Shown in pieces: positions 8,906 through 18,629 of a DNA stretch of 64,000 bases. Both the position numbers and the translations under genes were made by a program. The notes beneath the pieces were generated by a model, which worked only from the letters and a program-made list of their open reading frames with translations, ran no database searches and was not told the DNA's origin. This DNA comes from a bacterium 1XD42-76. Its GTDB lineage: Bacteria; Bacillota; Clostridia; Lachnospirales; Lachnospiraceae. The stretch spans positions 62,001-126,000 of the forward strand of contig QZDW01000012.1 in NCBI GenBank assembly GCA_009917545.1. The letters run 5' to 3'. Each line of letters begins with the position of its first letter. Within the stretch, counting starts at the first letter, position 1.

Positions 8906-9958
8906 TTAATCGCCAAGAACATTCACGATCTTAAACGGTTTCCGGTAATACATGTTAGATTTGGTAATACCAACGCGTTCATTGGAAGCATGAACCACCT
9001 GGCCGTTGCCGATATAGATAGCGACATGGTTCACATAGCTTCCGTTACTGTAGAAAACAAGGTCGCCTGGCCTGGCCTCACTGGCAGATACTGTACGGCC
9101 CTGCGCAGATTGCGAGGCCGCTGTACGGTTCAGATACACGCCTGCTGTATTCCGGAGGACATATTTCGTAAAGCCGGAACAGTCCACGCCCGTGTTCGGG
9201 TCATTCCCCCCATAGACATACCGGTTGCCGATAAACTGCAGTGCATATGACACGACCGACCCGCGGAGCGCTTCTTTTCTTGCCTGTTCCGCCGCCTCCG
9301 CCTCTTTTTTCTCCTGAATACTGTCAAGATAGCCGTCATACTGGCTGCTTTTTTGTGAAAGGCTGTCCTGGAGGTAGTCCAATTCGTCCTCAACGGATTC
9401 TGCGATATAAAAATCCGGCGATGCCCCTGGAAGTCCAATCGAAGCCGCTGATAAACTGCCTCCGGCAATTCCTGCAAGTAACAGTCTGTCCGGGCTTGGC
9501 ACCTCCGAGAGCCCTTCCGGTTCTCCTGCATCCCCCTCTGTACCTGTAAGGACCTGCTGGAGCCCAAGCTCTTCGCGAATCTGGTTCTCCCGCTCAACTA
9601 ACGCCTCAAGCTCTTTCAGGGTATCCTTTGTTCTCTGCTCGAGTTCTTTGAGCTCTTTCTCCTGCGCCTCTCTTGCCTGCTTTAAGGCTTCATTCTCCTT
9701 GTCTGCCGTCCTTTTCTGCTCCGCAAGCATCTCCCATTCGACTTCTAGCTGCTCCTTTTCCTTCTGTACCTCTTTTAACTGATGACGCGAACCGGCAAAA
9801 AACAGGCACGTTCCGGAAAGCACCAGAAGTCCCATGAAAAAGAGAATGAAGGTCCAGACAGGAGTCTTAAAATGGATCGGCTTCTTCTGGGAATGCGGAA
9901 GCAGCATGACCGTATAATTTAATGAAAGCCCGATTTTTCTGTTCTTTTTCCCTTTCAT
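8906..9958 (-). CDS. Membrane-anchored NlpC/P60 cell-wall hydrolase with coiled coil
   Basis: A 350-residue peptidoglycan endopeptidase. A cytoplasmic basic N-terminus leads into one membrane segment at about 33-55, then a long Glu/Lys-rich coiled coil (about 57-133), a linker, and a C-terminal NlpC/P60 domain (about 232-350). Catalytic residues are visible: Cys260 in GVDCSGFTKY, His311 in VNHVAIYIG and His323 in VVHASN. The architecture recalls coiled-coil hydrolases that need activation by a partner. It lies 29 bp downstream of a bactofilin gene on the same strand, suggesting placement at a scaffolded site in the envelope. Confidence 0.92.
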   Translation of the reverse strand: MKGKKNRKIGLSLNYTVMLLPHSQKKPIHFKTPVWTFILFFMGLLVLSGTCLFFAGSRHQLKEVQKEKEQLEVEWEMLAEQKRTADKENEALKQAREAQEKELKELEQRTKDTLKELEALVERENQIREELGLQQVLTGTEGDAGEPEGLSEVPSPDRLLLAGIAGGSLSAASIGLPGASPDFYIAESVEDELDYLQDSLSQKSSQYDGYLDSIQEKKEAEAAEQARKEALRGSVVSYALQFIGNRYVYGGNDPNTGVDCSGFTKYVLRNTAGVYLNRTAASQSAQGRTVSASEARPGDLVFYSNGSYVNHVAIYIGNGQVVHASNERVGITKSNMYYRKPFKIVNVLGD

Positions 9959-9987
9959 CTATGTAACGTTGCTCTCTCCTTCCGCTG

Positions 9988-10458
9988 TTACTGCTCCTTT
10001 TCTTTCTCCTTCTTCTCCTGATGGCCGTCCTTCTTTGAACTATCCACGGCCTCTTCTGTATGCTGGCTGGCCGCCGGGCTCTCCGAAGCGCGCTTTTCCT
10101 CCATCACTTCCATTGTACAATTTCCCTTAAAGGAAGCACCTTCGTCGATTACAAGCGTTTTTGTCACCAGATCACCGAGAACCCGACCTGTCTCTGTGAG
10201 TTCAATCCGCTCTTCTGCTTTCAGATTGCCGTATACCGTACCCGCCACCAGAATCTCGATCGCTGTGATATCGCCTCTTACCACGCCGTGCTCACCCACA
10301 ATCACTGTACTTTGGGAAATAATCTTACCTTCCAGAAGGCCGTCAATCCTCGTGGACTCCGACGCGGTCAGAACTCCTTCAATCTTGGAGTTATCACCGA
10401 TAATTGTATTGATAATACCGGTATTTACCGTCTCTGTCTTTTTCTTCGAATTAAACAT
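9988..10458 (-). CDS. Bactofilin (polymer-forming cytoskeletal protein)
   Basis: A 156-residue bactofilin (DUF583), a beta-helical protein that polymerises on the inner face of the membrane. The core is about 20-120 with repeating short strands (GVLTASESTRIDGLLEGKI, GEHGVVRGDITAIEILVAG, GRVLGDLVTKTLVIDEGAS). The C-terminal 35 residues are a Lys/Glu-rich charged tail. The ATG at 10458 follows GGGAGGAAGCT. Pairing with a wall hydrolase is typical of bactofilins, which recruit peptidoglycan enzymes; the downstream NlpC/P60 protein is the obvious client here. Confidence 0.93.
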   Translation of the reverse strand: MFNSKKKTETVNTGIINTIIGDNSKIEGVLTASESTRIDGLLEGKIISQSTVIVGEHGVVRGDITAIEILVAGTVYGNLKAEERIELTETGRVLGDLVTKTLVIDEGASFKGNCTMEVMEEKRASESPAASQHTEEAVDSSKKDGHQEKKEKEKEQ

Positions 10459-10528
10459 AGCTTCCTCCCTGTATGTAATAATTCTTTCCTGCATCCTAGA
10501 TACGGAAACAGGTCATAAAAATGGTTCT

Positions 10529-10561
10529 CGGTTCAGGTATGCCCAAAAATACCTGAAACCG
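10529..10561 (-). repeat. Hairpin in the bactofilin leader
   Basis: CGGTTCAGGTAT (10529-10540) pairs with ATACCTGAAACCG (10549-10561) about 70 nt upstream of the bactofilin start. On the minus strand it is followed by AGAACCATTTTTATG, so it could act as an attenuator or mRNA stabiliser. It lies inside the 322-bp gap before the S9 peptidase end. Confidence 0.5.
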
Positions 10562-10722
10562 TCATAATTACCATCCGCAGACATCACGGGCATCATCTGG
10601 ATTTGCTGCCGTGATCTCCCATATTTATATATTAATACTTTTTCAACAAAAAAGCAACATCAATTAATATATTTGTAATACTAAAAATCTGTTTCCCGTA
10701 TCTTTTTCACATATCCGGGCAT

Positions 10723-10761
10723 AAAAATACCCCGGAAACCTGAATCTAATCAGGTTCCGGG
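10723..10761 (-). terminator. Terminator of the opp/S9 peptidase operon
   Basis: On the minus strand CCCGGAACCTGA and TCAGGTTTCCGGGG form a stem (10731-10761) followed by a TATTTTTAT run. Confidence 0.88.
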
Positions 10762-10780
10762 ATTCATCTGCATCAGGCTG

Positions 10781-12763
10781 TTAAGCTTTCAGATATTTCT
10801 CAAACCAATTCATCATCTCCGTCATCCTGCGGATTCTGTGAACCGGCTTTCCGCTGCGTGACAGCTCGTGGTTCTCGCCGTGGAACAGGCACATCCTGGC
10901 CTCAACGCCAAAGTACTTGAGCGCAGAGAACATCTGGATCGCATCGCCCATCCAGCAACGATAGTCCTCATCCGCCTGGATGAACAGGGTCGGGGTCTTA
11001 GCCATATCCGCATATTTAAGCGGGGAATGCGACCACATTTTCTCCTGGCTTCCCCACGGGTCAGCCTTGATCTGATCCATGTTGAAATAGTAACCGATAT
11101 CGGTCGTCATACACTTGGAAACCCAGTTGGAGATACTTCTCTGGGAAGCAGCAGCCGCAAAGCGTGTGGTATTGCCAACTACCCAATTCGTCATAAATCC
11201 GCCGTAACTTCCGCCCATCACGCCGAGGCGCTTCTCGTCGATCTGCGGATAACGCTTTAACACCTCATCCGTTACTGCCATGCAGTGCTTGAAGTCAATG
11301 CCGCCGTGCTTGCCGGTGATATCGGCAAACTCGTTGCCGCGTCCGTCGCTTCCCAATGGATTCGTGAAGAATACGAAGTAGCCGGCATTGGCAAAGACCT
11401 CGTTCTCATGGAAAAAGGTCGGGCCAAAGGTCGCTCTCGGGCCCCCGTGGATCGTCAGGATACCTGGGTATGTCTTATTCGGATCAAAGTTTACCGGCTT
11501 AATCACATAGCCGTCCAGTTCCAGGCCTTCATAAGTAAACGTGAATTCCTCAACCGGGCATACGTCTCTCTCAGCCAGAATCGCATCGTTAAAGGAAGTC
11601 AGCTTCTTCTCTGCCCTGCCGTCAAAGCGGTAAGCCTCTGTCAGGCCCATATCACGCATACCGGTGAAGTAAACCGTATCTCCGGCAACGCTTATCGTGT
11701 GGATGCTGCCCTGTCTGTCGATCAGGGTCTCCATCTTTCCTTCTGTGTTGAACCGTCTTAAAACGGTATTCTTTCTGACCGTCGCCAGGAAATAGATGTA
11801 TTTGTCATCATGATAGAAGCCGGCTCCATCCGCAAACTTACAGTCGCAGCAGATAGAATTGTGAATGCTGTCGTCGTAATCAGAAAGCAGTTTCACCTGG
11901 CCGTTCTCCAGTGTGTAGAGCTTATCATTTTCATTGAAGCCGTATTCCTTCATGTAGGAACCAAAGAAGATAACGTTTCCGTTCATGATACAGGCATAGT
12001 CAATGCTCATGTCTTTCTGCTCTACCAGCGTCTCGAGCGCGCCGGTGGCAATGTCATAGACCTTAAGGCTCTGATAGACATTCTTTTTATCCGTGTAATA
12101 GTTACCGACATAGAGAACCTTGCCGTCCTTCTCGGGCCAGACGCTCTCCACGTTCTCGTAGTCCGGGCTTACGATCTTTTCCTCGCCTGTTTCCATATCA
12201 TAGATCGCAAGACGGCTTCTCTTCTTATTTACAATCCCCTGTCCGTTGGCCCAGAATGGAAGCTCGTCAAAGACCTCATAGTCCTTCTCTGCTTCCCAGG
12301 CTTTTATGGCTTCTTTCTTCTCTTCGTCTGCCATATGGGCAAAATCCGGTTTATTGTAATCGTACTTTACAGAAAGCACCAGCTTTGTTCCGCAGAGGTT
12401 CATTTTCGTTACCTTGAGCGGAACTGCGAAAGCAAACTGCGCCTCGCCGCCGTGGATACTGATCTTATAAAAGCATGTCCAGTCCTCTCCGTTTTTCACC
12501 TTCTCGGCATAGCTCTTCTCACGGTCAGAGATGAAGAGAAGTGTTTCATTGTCCAGCCAGATGAAATTTCTCTCCTTCTTACCGCTCGTCAGCTTCCAGT
12601 ACCTCTCTGTTCCGGCATCATACAGCCAAAGGCAGGAATCATAACGGTTGTCCTTCTCATTTGCATTTACGACAGCCATTGCACCATGTGCCCCGTCAGG
12701 AGACATTACCAGGCCGGTTGGATAGTTATAACACGTAAAATCGTTAATTCCTATCTGTTTCAC
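10781..12763 (-). CDS. S9 family prolyl oligopeptidase / acylaminoacyl peptidase
   Basis: A 660-residue serine peptidase. The N-terminal two thirds is a beta-propeller-like region; the C-terminal alpha/beta-hydrolase domain starts near residue 415. The nucleophile is Ser519 in MGGSYGGF, with Asp600 (ADEDYRC) and His632 (GENHELSRSG) completing the triad, and HGGPRATFG forms the oxyanion region. No signal peptide is present, so it acts in the cytoplasm on short peptides. Translation begins at GTG with GGAGGG upstream. It is the last gene after the opp transporter, 97 bp downstream of oppF, which fits degradation of imported oligopeptides. Confidence 0.93.
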   Translation of the reverse strand: MKQIGINDFTCYNYPTGLVMSPDGAHGAMAVVNANEKDNRYDSCLWLYDAGTERYWKLTSGKKERNFIWLDNETLLFISDREKSYAEKVKNGEDWTCFYKISIHGGEAQFAFAVPLKVTKMNLCGTKLVLSVKYDYNKPDFAHMADEEKKEAIKAWEAEKDYEVFDELPFWANGQGIVNKKRSRLAIYDMETGEEKIVSPDYENVESVWPEKDGKVLYVGNYYTDKKNVYQSLKVYDIATGALETLVEQKDMSIDYACIMNGNVIFFGSYMKEYGFNENDKLYTLENGQVKLLSDYDDSIHNSICCDCKFADGAGFYHDDKYIYFLATVRKNTVLRRFNTEGKMETLIDRQGSIHTISVAGDTVYFTGMRDMGLTEAYRFDGRAEKKLTSFNDAILAERDVCPVEEFTFTYEGLELDGYVIKPVNFDPNKTYPGILTIHGGPRATFGPTFFHENEVFANAGYFVFFTNPLGSDGRGNEFADITGKHGGIDFKHCMAVTDEVLKRYPQIDEKRLGVMGGSYGGFMTNWVVGNTTRFAAAASQRSISNWVSKCMTTDIGYYFNMDQIKADPWGSQEKMWSHSPLKYADMAKTPTLFIQADEDYRCWMGDAIQMFSALKYFGVEARMCLFHGENHELSRSGKPVHRIRRMTEMMNWFEKYLKA

Positions 12764-12798
12764 TTTTTCAAACCCTCCATTTTATATTTATTAATAAG

Positions 12799-12834
12799 GA
12801 AACAAGCCCCCTGCGAAATGCCGGAGGCTGTTTC
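12799..12834 (-). repeat. Intercistronic hairpin between oppF and the S9 peptidase gene
   Basis: GAAACA plus GCCCCC (12799-12811) pairs with GGAGGC plus TGTTTC (12823-12834). No T-run follows on the minus strand, so RNA processing or protection is more likely than termination. Confidence 0.5.
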
Positions 12835-12860
12835 TCAGACGACGTCTGAACGGTTACATT

Positions 12861-13817
12861 TTATTTGCCCTCTGTCAGGTGGCATGCTACAAAGTGGCTT
12901 GGCTCGATCTCTACGAGCTTCGGTTCCTCTGTCCGGCAGCGGTCTGTCGCATACGGACAACGCACTGCAAACCGGCAGCCCGGTTTTGGATTGATCGGAG
13001 AGGAGATCTCACCCTTAAGGATGATACGCTCTCTCTTCTTCTTTAAGCTGGGAACCGGAATCGCTGACAGGAGCGCCTGTGTATACGGATGTGTCGGCTT
13101 GTCAAACAACTTTACTGACGGCGCCTTCTCAATGAGCTGGCCCAGATACATAACAGCGATATCATCCGCAAAATGATTGACAACGGACAAATCGTGTGTG
13201 ATAAAGATATAGGTCAGTCCCATCTTTTCCTGCAGATCCTGCATCAGGTTCAGAATCTGAGCCTGAATGGATACGTCAAGGGCCGATACCGGCTCATCAC
13301 AGATGATGAGCTTCGGCTCCATTGCCAGTGCACGTGCGATCCCGATACGCTGACGGCGGCCGCCGTCCAGCTCGTGCGGATATGTATTGACAAGACGGTC
13401 TGCCAGTCCCACAACCTCCATGAGCTCATGGACACGTTCTGCTCTCTTATCCTTATCCGGAACAAGCTTTTGTAATTTCAGTGGTTCGCCGATGATCTCA
13501 CTGACTGTCTTTCTGGGGTCCAGAGACGCATACGGATCCTGGAAAATCAGCTGCATTTCACGTCTTAACAGACGCATCTGCTCTCTATTCTTATTAACAA
13601 TATTTTCTCCGTTAAAGATCACCTCGCCGGAAGTCGGCTCGATCAGGCGGAGAATGGAACGGCCCGTTGTGGATTTTCCGCATCCGGACTCTCCCACGAT
13701 ACCCAGAGTTTTACCTCTGTCCAGAGTGAAATTGACATCGTCAACCGCGTGAAGGAGGCCCTTTGGAGTGTTAAAATATTTCTTTAAATGTTTTACTTCA
13801 AGGATCGTATCTGCCAT
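12861..13817 (-). CDS. Oligopeptide ABC transporter ATP-binding protein OppF/DppF
   Basis: A 318-residue ATPase of the peptide/nickel importer class. Walker A GESGCGKSTTGRSIL, a signature-like LDGGRRQRIGIARALA, Walker B LIICDEPVSALDVSIQ and the H-loop ITHDLSVV are all visible. The C-terminal oligo_HPY extension holds PHPYTQ-type residues and a Cys cluster near the end (CRFAVRCPYATDRC), typical of the family. The signature reads LDGG rather than LSGG. ATG overlaps the oppD stop in TGATG, so translation is coupled. It works with OppD below OppB/OppC. Confidence 0.93.
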   Translation of the reverse strand: MADTILEVKHLKKYFNTPKGLLHAVDDVNFTLDRGKTLGIVGESGCGKSTTGRSILRLIEPTSGEVIFNGENIVNKNREQMRLLRREMQLIFQDPYASLDPRKTVSEIIGEPLKLQKLVPDKDKRAERVHELMEVVGLADRLVNTYPHELDGGRRQRIGIARALAMEPKLIICDEPVSALDVSIQAQILNLMQDLQEKMGLTYIFITHDLSVVNHFADDIAVMYLGQLIEKAPSVKLFDKPTHPYTQALLSAIPVPSLKKKRERIILKGEISSPINPKPGCRFAVRCPYATDRCRTEEPKLVEIEPSHFVACHLTEGK

Positions 13818-14827
13818 CACCGTTCACTCCTTTCAATCTTAAAGTCCGGCTCATTGTATCTGGTGCAGCGCACATAGTGTGTGTCGTTGACCCATTTCTT
13901 CTCTGGACGCGCCTTCTCGCACTCTGCCGTGCAGTACTTACATCTCGGCGCAAAGCAGCAGCCCTTCGGAAGATCGGTCGGGTCTGGCATCAGTCCCGGA
14001 ATTGGCTGCAGGCGCTCTCTCCTCTCCTCGATGTTGGGAAGGGAGCCAAAGAGGCCTTCCGTATACGGATGCAGCGTACTCTCGAAAACATCCTCCAGCG
14101 TACCATGCTCCACAATCTGTCCGGCATAAACGACGGACACTTCATCACAGACCTCTGCAATGATTCCCAGGTCATGTGTAATCATAATCATGGCGGAACC
14201 ATATTTCTCACGGAGCTGTTTCATGGTCTCCAGAACCTGAGCCTGGATCGTAACATCAAGAGCTGTCGTCGGCTCGTCGGCCAGAAGGAGCTTGGGGTTG
14301 CAGGCCAGAGCCATAGCAATCACCACGCGCTGTTTCATACCACCGGAGAACTGATGCGGATATTCGCCATAACGCTCTCTGGGGATACCAACGACTTCTA
14401 ACATATCGCCGGCTTTCTGGGCTGCTTCTTTTTCGCCGCCCTCCTCATGAAGTGCAATAACCTCGGCGATCTGCTCACCGACAGTCAGCACCGGGTTCAG
14501 AGAAGTCATGGGATCCTGGAAGATCATGGATACCAGATTGCCTCGAATCGCCTCCAGTTCCTTGATGGGCATGTTCAGAACATCCTTGCCGTCCAGGATA
14601 ATGGAACCGTTCTTGATGACTCCCGGCGGGTCGGGAACGAGACGCAGGATGGAGAGAGCCGTTGTGGTCTTACCGGAACCGGTCTCGCCTACGAGTCCCA
14701 GTGTCTTCCCATGTTCAAGCTGGATATCCAGCCCGTTCACAGCCTCTACGACTCCATCCTCGGTTTCATAATGGATCACCAGATCATTTATATCAAGAAT
14801 CAAATCTTTTTTATTCGCTTCTGCCAC
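13817..14827 (-). CDS. Oligopeptide ABC transporter ATP-binding protein OppD/DppD
   Basis: A 336-residue ATPase, first of the two nucleotide-binding subunits of the importer. Walker [16 protein letters not shown], signature [16 protein letters not shown], Walker [16 protein letters not shown] and H-loop ITHDLGII are present. The oligo_HPY tail has [12 protein letters not shown] and the cysteine cluster [14 protein letters not shown]. Translation starts with GTG after a GGAGG 9 bp upstream. The gene is 15 bp downstream of the oppC-like gene. Confidence 0.94.
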   Translation of the reverse strand: MAEANKKDLILDINDLVIHYETEDGVVEAVNGLDIQLEHGKTLGLVGETGSGKTTTALSILRLVPDPPGVIKNGSIILDGKDVLNMPIKELEAIRGNLVSMIFQDPMTSLNPVLTVGEQIAEVIALHEEGGEKEAAQKAGDMLEVVGIPRERYGEYPHQFSGGMKQRVVIAMALACNPKLLLADEPTTALDVTIQAQVLETMKQLREKYGSAMIMITHDLGIIAEVCDEVSVVYAGQIVEHGTLEDVFESTLHPYTEGLFGSLPNIEERRERLQPIPGLMPDPTDLPKGCCFAPRCKYCTAECEKARPEKKWVNDTHYVRCTRYNEPDFKIERSER

Positions 14828-14842
14828 TGTTCGTATCCTCCC

Positions 14843-15742
14843 TTATTTCTTCAACTTCGGATCCAGTGCATCGCGCAGACCGTCGCCCAACAGATTCAGG
14901 GAAAGGATCGTGATAATGATCGCAATACCCGGGAAAATCGTCAGATGCGGTGCGTTACGCAGATATGCACGTCCGCCGGAAAGCATTGCGCCCCACTCCG
15001 GAGTCGGCGCCTTAACGCCCAATCCCAGAAAGCTTAAGCCTGATGTGGAAAGGATTGCGGACGCAACCTTTAAGGATACCTGGACAATGATCGGAGCCAT
15101 ACAGTTGGGGATGATATGCGAAGCAATGATCTCAAAGTTGTTTGCTCCGATACATCTGGCCGCCTCAACGAACTCCTGATCTTTTACCGTCAGCACCGAG
15201 GCACGCACGATTCTGGCGTAGCCCGGGACAGATGAGATTGCCAGCGCCAACATCAGGTTAAAGATACTCGGCCCCAATGCGGAAACGATCGTGATGGAAA
15301 GAAGAAGGCTCGGTACTGCCAGGAGGATGTCCATAAATCTCATGATTACATTATCGACCTTTCCTCCATAAAAGCCTGCAACTGCGCCCAGTGTTCCGCC
15401 GATCATGAGAGAAATCGACACAGCGACAACACCTACGCTTAAGGATACTCTGGAACCATGTACGATACGTGCCAGAATATCACGGCCGAATTCATCGGTG
15501 CCCAGCCAGTGCTCGCCGCTTGGGCTCTGGAGACGGATCTGTGTATTCTGTTTGATAACAATCGTATCATAGTCAAAAAGAAAGTCTGCAAAGATTGAAA
15601 TTAATACCAGAAGAAGTACCACGGCCAGACCAAGCATTGCCATCCTGTTCTTCTTTAAGCGGCGCCAGATCTCCGCAGCCTGGCTGCGCTTTTTTACTGT
15701 TGCTCCGGTATGCGCCGCTCCGTTTGTTTTTGCTGCTCCCAT
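14843..15742 (-). CDS. Oligopeptide ABC transporter permease OppC/DppC
   Basis: A 299-residue permease with an N-terminal OppC_N segment (MAMLGLAVVLLLVLISIFAD) and a binding-protein-dependent transport domain. HWLGTDEFGRDILARIVHG and the EAA loop EAARCIGANNFEIIASHI are diagnostic of the DppC/OppC class. The start ATG follows AGGAGGCAGCGT. It forms the membrane channel with the oppB product encoded 11 bp upstream. Confidence 0.94.
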   Translation of the reverse strand: MGAAKTNGAAHTGATVKKRSQAAEIWRRLKKNRMAMLGLAVVLLLVLISIFADFLFDYDTIVIKQNTQIRLQSPSGEHWLGTDEFGRDILARIVHGSRVSLSVGVVAVSISLMIGGTLGAVAGFYGGKVDNVIMRFMDILLAVPSLLLSITIVSALGPSIFNLMLALAISSVPGYARIVRASVLTVKDQEFVEAARCIGANNFEIIASHIIPNCMAPIIVQVSLKVASAILSTSGLSFLGLGVKAPTPEWGAMLSGGRAYLRNAPHLTIFPGIAIIITILSLNLLGDGLRDALDPKLKK

Positions 15743-15753
15743 ACGCTGCCTCC

Positions 15754-16686
15754 TTATTTTCTCTTATACTGTGCTTTGATTCGCGGATCGATAAACGCAT
15801 AGAGGATATCGACGGCCAGATTGACGACACTGAAAGTAATTGTCAAAAGGACGATTGCTCCCAGAACCATCGGCGTATCCTTACTCTTAATGGAATCAAC
15901 CACAATACGGCCAACACCAGGCCATGCGAATACGGTCTCCGTAAGCGTTGCGCCGCCCAGCAGGGAGCCAAACTGAATACCGATAACCGTTACGACAGGA
16001 ATCAGCGCATTCTTAAGCGCATGTTTGTGAATTACCTTCTTTTCCGGCACACCTTTGGCACGCGCGGTACGGATATAATCCTGACGGATAACCTCCAGCA
16101 TGGAGGATCGTGTCATACGCGTAATCAGAGCGGCATCGCCGGTGCCCAGCGTAATCGCCGGCATAATATAGTTCTTCCATCCCCCCATACCGCCTGACGG
16201 AAGCCAGCCAAGATTTAAGGAGAAAAGAATAATAAGCATTAATCCCAGCCAGAAGTTCGGGGTTGCAACACCGAGGAGCGCTGCCACCATTCCCACATTA
16301 TCAATCATACTGTACTGCCTGGTGGCACTGATGATACCAATGGGAAGTGCGATTCCCACTGCGACCAGAATCGACCAGAAGGCTAACTTTGCCGTGTTCG
16401 GGAAGGAAGCCATGATAGACGGGAATACGTCACGCTTTGACTTATAGGACTGCCCCATGTCACCGCGAAGCAAATTCAACATATATTTGCCGTACTGGAC
16501 AATGACCGGCTGATCCAGGCCCAGATCCTTTCTGACTGCCTCGATCGTCTCGGCATCCGCGGTCTCGCCCGCGATCATTGCTGCGGTATCGCCCGGTGAC
16601 AGGCTGAGAATGAAATAAACCATAAATGTAACACCTATCACTACGGGGATAAGCATTACCAGACGTTTTAATATGTATCTGCTCAT
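15754..16686 (-). CDS. Oligopeptide ABC transporter permease OppB/DppB
   Basis: A 310-residue integral membrane permease. The OppB_N region (YILKRLVMLIPVVIGVTFMV) is followed by about five membrane segments with the EAA loop TARAKGVPEKKVIHKHALKN. Charged LGLDQPVIVQYGKYM and the GDMGQSYKSKRDV periplasmic loop match the family. It is first of the cistrons after the binding-protein gene and separated from it by 165 bp containing a strong hairpin. Confidence 0.94.
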   Translation of the reverse strand: MSRYILKRLVMLIPVVIGVTFMVYFILSLSPGDTAAMIAGETADAETIEAVRKDLGLDQPVIVQYGKYMLNLLRGDMGQSYKSKRDVFPSIMASFPNTAKLAFWSILVAVGIALPIGIISATRQYSMIDNVGMVAALLGVATPNFWLGLMLIILFSLNLGWLPSGGMGGWKNYIMPAITLGTGDAALITRMTRSSMLEVIRQDYIRTARAKGVPEKKVIHKHALKNALIPVVTVIGIQFGSLLGGATLTETVFAWPGVGRIVVDSIKSKDTPMVLGAIVLLTITFSVVNLAVDILYAFIDPRIKAQYKRK

Positions 16687-16780
16687 TTACACCTTCCATT
16701 CCGCCGCATAGCGGCCTTTTCGTAATATTCTGTAAGCGCTCCCGCAGATGTCCCCTGTTATCCGGAAACGCTCTTTTCTG

Positions 16781-16815
16781 AAAACGAGTGCGGATGATAT
16801 ACCCATCCGCACTCG
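16781..16815 (-). terminator. Partial terminator/attenuator between oppA and oppB
   Basis: A perfect 12-bp stem, CGAGTGCGGATG (16785-16796) with CATCCGCACTCG (16804-16815), is followed on the minus strand by TTTTCAG only. A leaky terminator here would make binding protein exceed permease, as is common for ABC importers. Confidence 0.75.
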
Positions 16816-16851
16816 AATCAGTTTTCTGCATTCTGAATTGCAGTGAACCGA

Positions 16852-18495
16852 TTAGTTCTCGTAATAAAGGTTGCCAAGATAGTGGTTAGCACCCTTGTGA
16901 AGCTCAAAGCCCTTTAAGTCAGCACGAACACCGACATTATCATCTCTGTAGTACAGCGGGCACCACGGAGAGAAGTCATGCAGATAGAACTGAAGCTCTT
17001 TATAAAGCTCCATACGCTTTGCGTTATCTGTCTCCTGAGCAGCATCAGAAATCAGCTGGTCAACCTTCTCGTCGGTCATGAAGGCACGGTTTCCTGTAGC
17101 ACCGTGGTTAGTGGAATGGAACAGCTGGTATGTACTGGAGTCAGCATCGAAGCTGGAGTTAGACCATCCAAGGATGAACATCTCATGCTCACCGGCATTC
17201 AGGGAGTCTAACAGAGCGCCCCACTCATATGTGGAAATATCAACTGTGATACCAACCTCGGCAAGCTGTGCCTGGATCATCTGTGCAGAACGTGTTCTCA
17301 CATCACCATTAACATAAATCTTGCAGGAGAATCCATCCGGATATCCAGCCTCCGCGAGGAGCTCTTTGGCCTTTTCCGGATCGTACGGATATGCCTCAAC
17401 CTCATCCGTCCATCCCGGGATAGCACTGTTAATATAGCTGTTAGCGATTGTACCGCGGCCTTCAATAATGGTGTCAACGAATGCCTGCTTGTCAAGCGCA
17501 TAGTTGATAGCCTGGCGGACTCTCTGGTCTGCGAATACTTCCTTGGTTACATTCATACCCAGGTACTCAATGGAGGAAGACGGCTGGCTCAGAAGCAGAA
17601 CGTCCGGATTTGCCTCTACATTCGCACAGTCCGTCGGGTCTACGTTCCATACAAGATCAACTTCGCCGGCCTCAAGAGCGATCGTACGGGCGCTGCCCTC
17701 CGGAATCACACGGCAGGTAATGGAAGTCGTAACCGGCATCTCATCCCAGTAGTTCTCATTTCTCTCAATTACATAATGATCGTTCGGTACCCATTCCTTT
17801 ACAACAAAAGGACCAGAACCAAGGATATTATCAACATCACCATAAGCATCGCCGGCAGCCGTAACAGCAGCCTCGGACAGAATGCTCAAGTTAGAACTTG
17901 TGACGATCGTAGCAAACGGAGCATACGGCTCAACCAGCTTAATCGTTACCTGATGATCGTTATCAACAACGACTTCCTGAATCTTGGAAGTATTACTTTT
18001 TGTCTTAGGCATATCCTTCGCGCGGTCATACGTAAACTTTACGTCCTGAGCCGTTACCGGAGTACCGTCTGCAAATACAGCATCTTCTCTCAGCTTGTAC
18101 GTAAACGCAGTACCGTCCTCGTTGATTTCATAGCTCTCTGCCAGATCGCCAACCAGGTTTCCGTCATTGTCCGTATCCATCAGCGTGCTGTACACATGCT
18201 TTAAGATAATGGAAGATGTGGTATCCTGCTGCTGCGCCGGGTCAAGGGCAACGATGTCGCCCTGCATGGCAAATACGATGTCTGTCCTACCGATGTTGCC
18301 GCTGCCTGCGTCTGCTGCCGGAGCCGCTGTTGTGCCCTCGCCGCCTGCTGCCGGAGCTGCCGTCGTACTCTCACCGCCTGCTGCCGGAGCCGCTGTCGTT
18401 GTTTCTGAGGAAGCTCCCCCCCCGCCGCATGCTGTCAGCATCATAGCTGCCGCCATAGCTGCCGCTACTAACTTGGCATTCCCTGATTTTCTCAT
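16852..18495 (-). CDS. Oligopeptide-binding lipoprotein OppA-like
   Basis: A 547-residue extracellular solute-binding protein, family 5. A lipoprotein signal peptide ends in the lipobox LTAC with Cys23. A low-complexity linker with repeats of the type TTAAPAAGGE (about 34-72) tethers the binding domain. Family features include DIVALDPAQQQD, YKLREDAVFADGTPVTAQDV and ERNENYWDEMP. The start ATG at 18495 has AAGGAGGAT upstream; a longer in-frame extension lacks signal-peptide sense. It delivers peptides or dipeptides to the permeases encoded downstream. The exact ligand (peptide, nickel, other) is not certain from sequence. Confidence 0.93.
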   Translation of the reverse strand: MRKSGNAKLVAAAMAAAMMLTACGGGGASSETTTAAPAAGGESTTAAPAAGGEGTTAAPAADAGSGNIGRTDIVFAMQGDIVALDPAQQQDTTSSIILKHVYSTLMDTDNDGNLVGDLAESYEINEDGTAFTYKLREDAVFADGTPVTAQDVKFTYDRAKDMPKTKSNTSKIQEVVVDNDHQVTIKLVEPYAPFATIVTSSNLSILSEAAVTAAGDAYGDVDNILGSGPFVVKEWVPNDHYVIERNENYWDEMPVTTSITCRVIPEGSARTIALEAGEVDLVWNVDPTDCANVEANPDVLLLSQPSSSIEYLGMNVTKEVFADQRVRQAINYALDKQAFVDTIIEGRGTIANSYINSAIPGWTDEVEAYPYDPEKAKELLAEAGYPDGFSCKIYVNGDVRTRSAQMIQAQLAEVGITVDISTYEWGALLDSLNAGEHEMFILGWSNSSFDADSSTYQLFHSTNHGATGNRAFMTDEKVDQLISDAAQETDNAKRMELYKELQFYLHDFSPWCPLYYRDDNVGVRADLKGFELHKGANHYLGNLYYEN

Positions 18496-18629
18496 AGATT
18501 TTTTATCCTCCTTCTTTGTTGTCACGGATGCATTCCTCTGTGCAGCCGGGAACAGCCGCGGCCAGAAACCACCCGTGGGATCCCTGTTTTTTACACAAAA
18601 AAACAGGCATGTATAACCATCCATATCTA

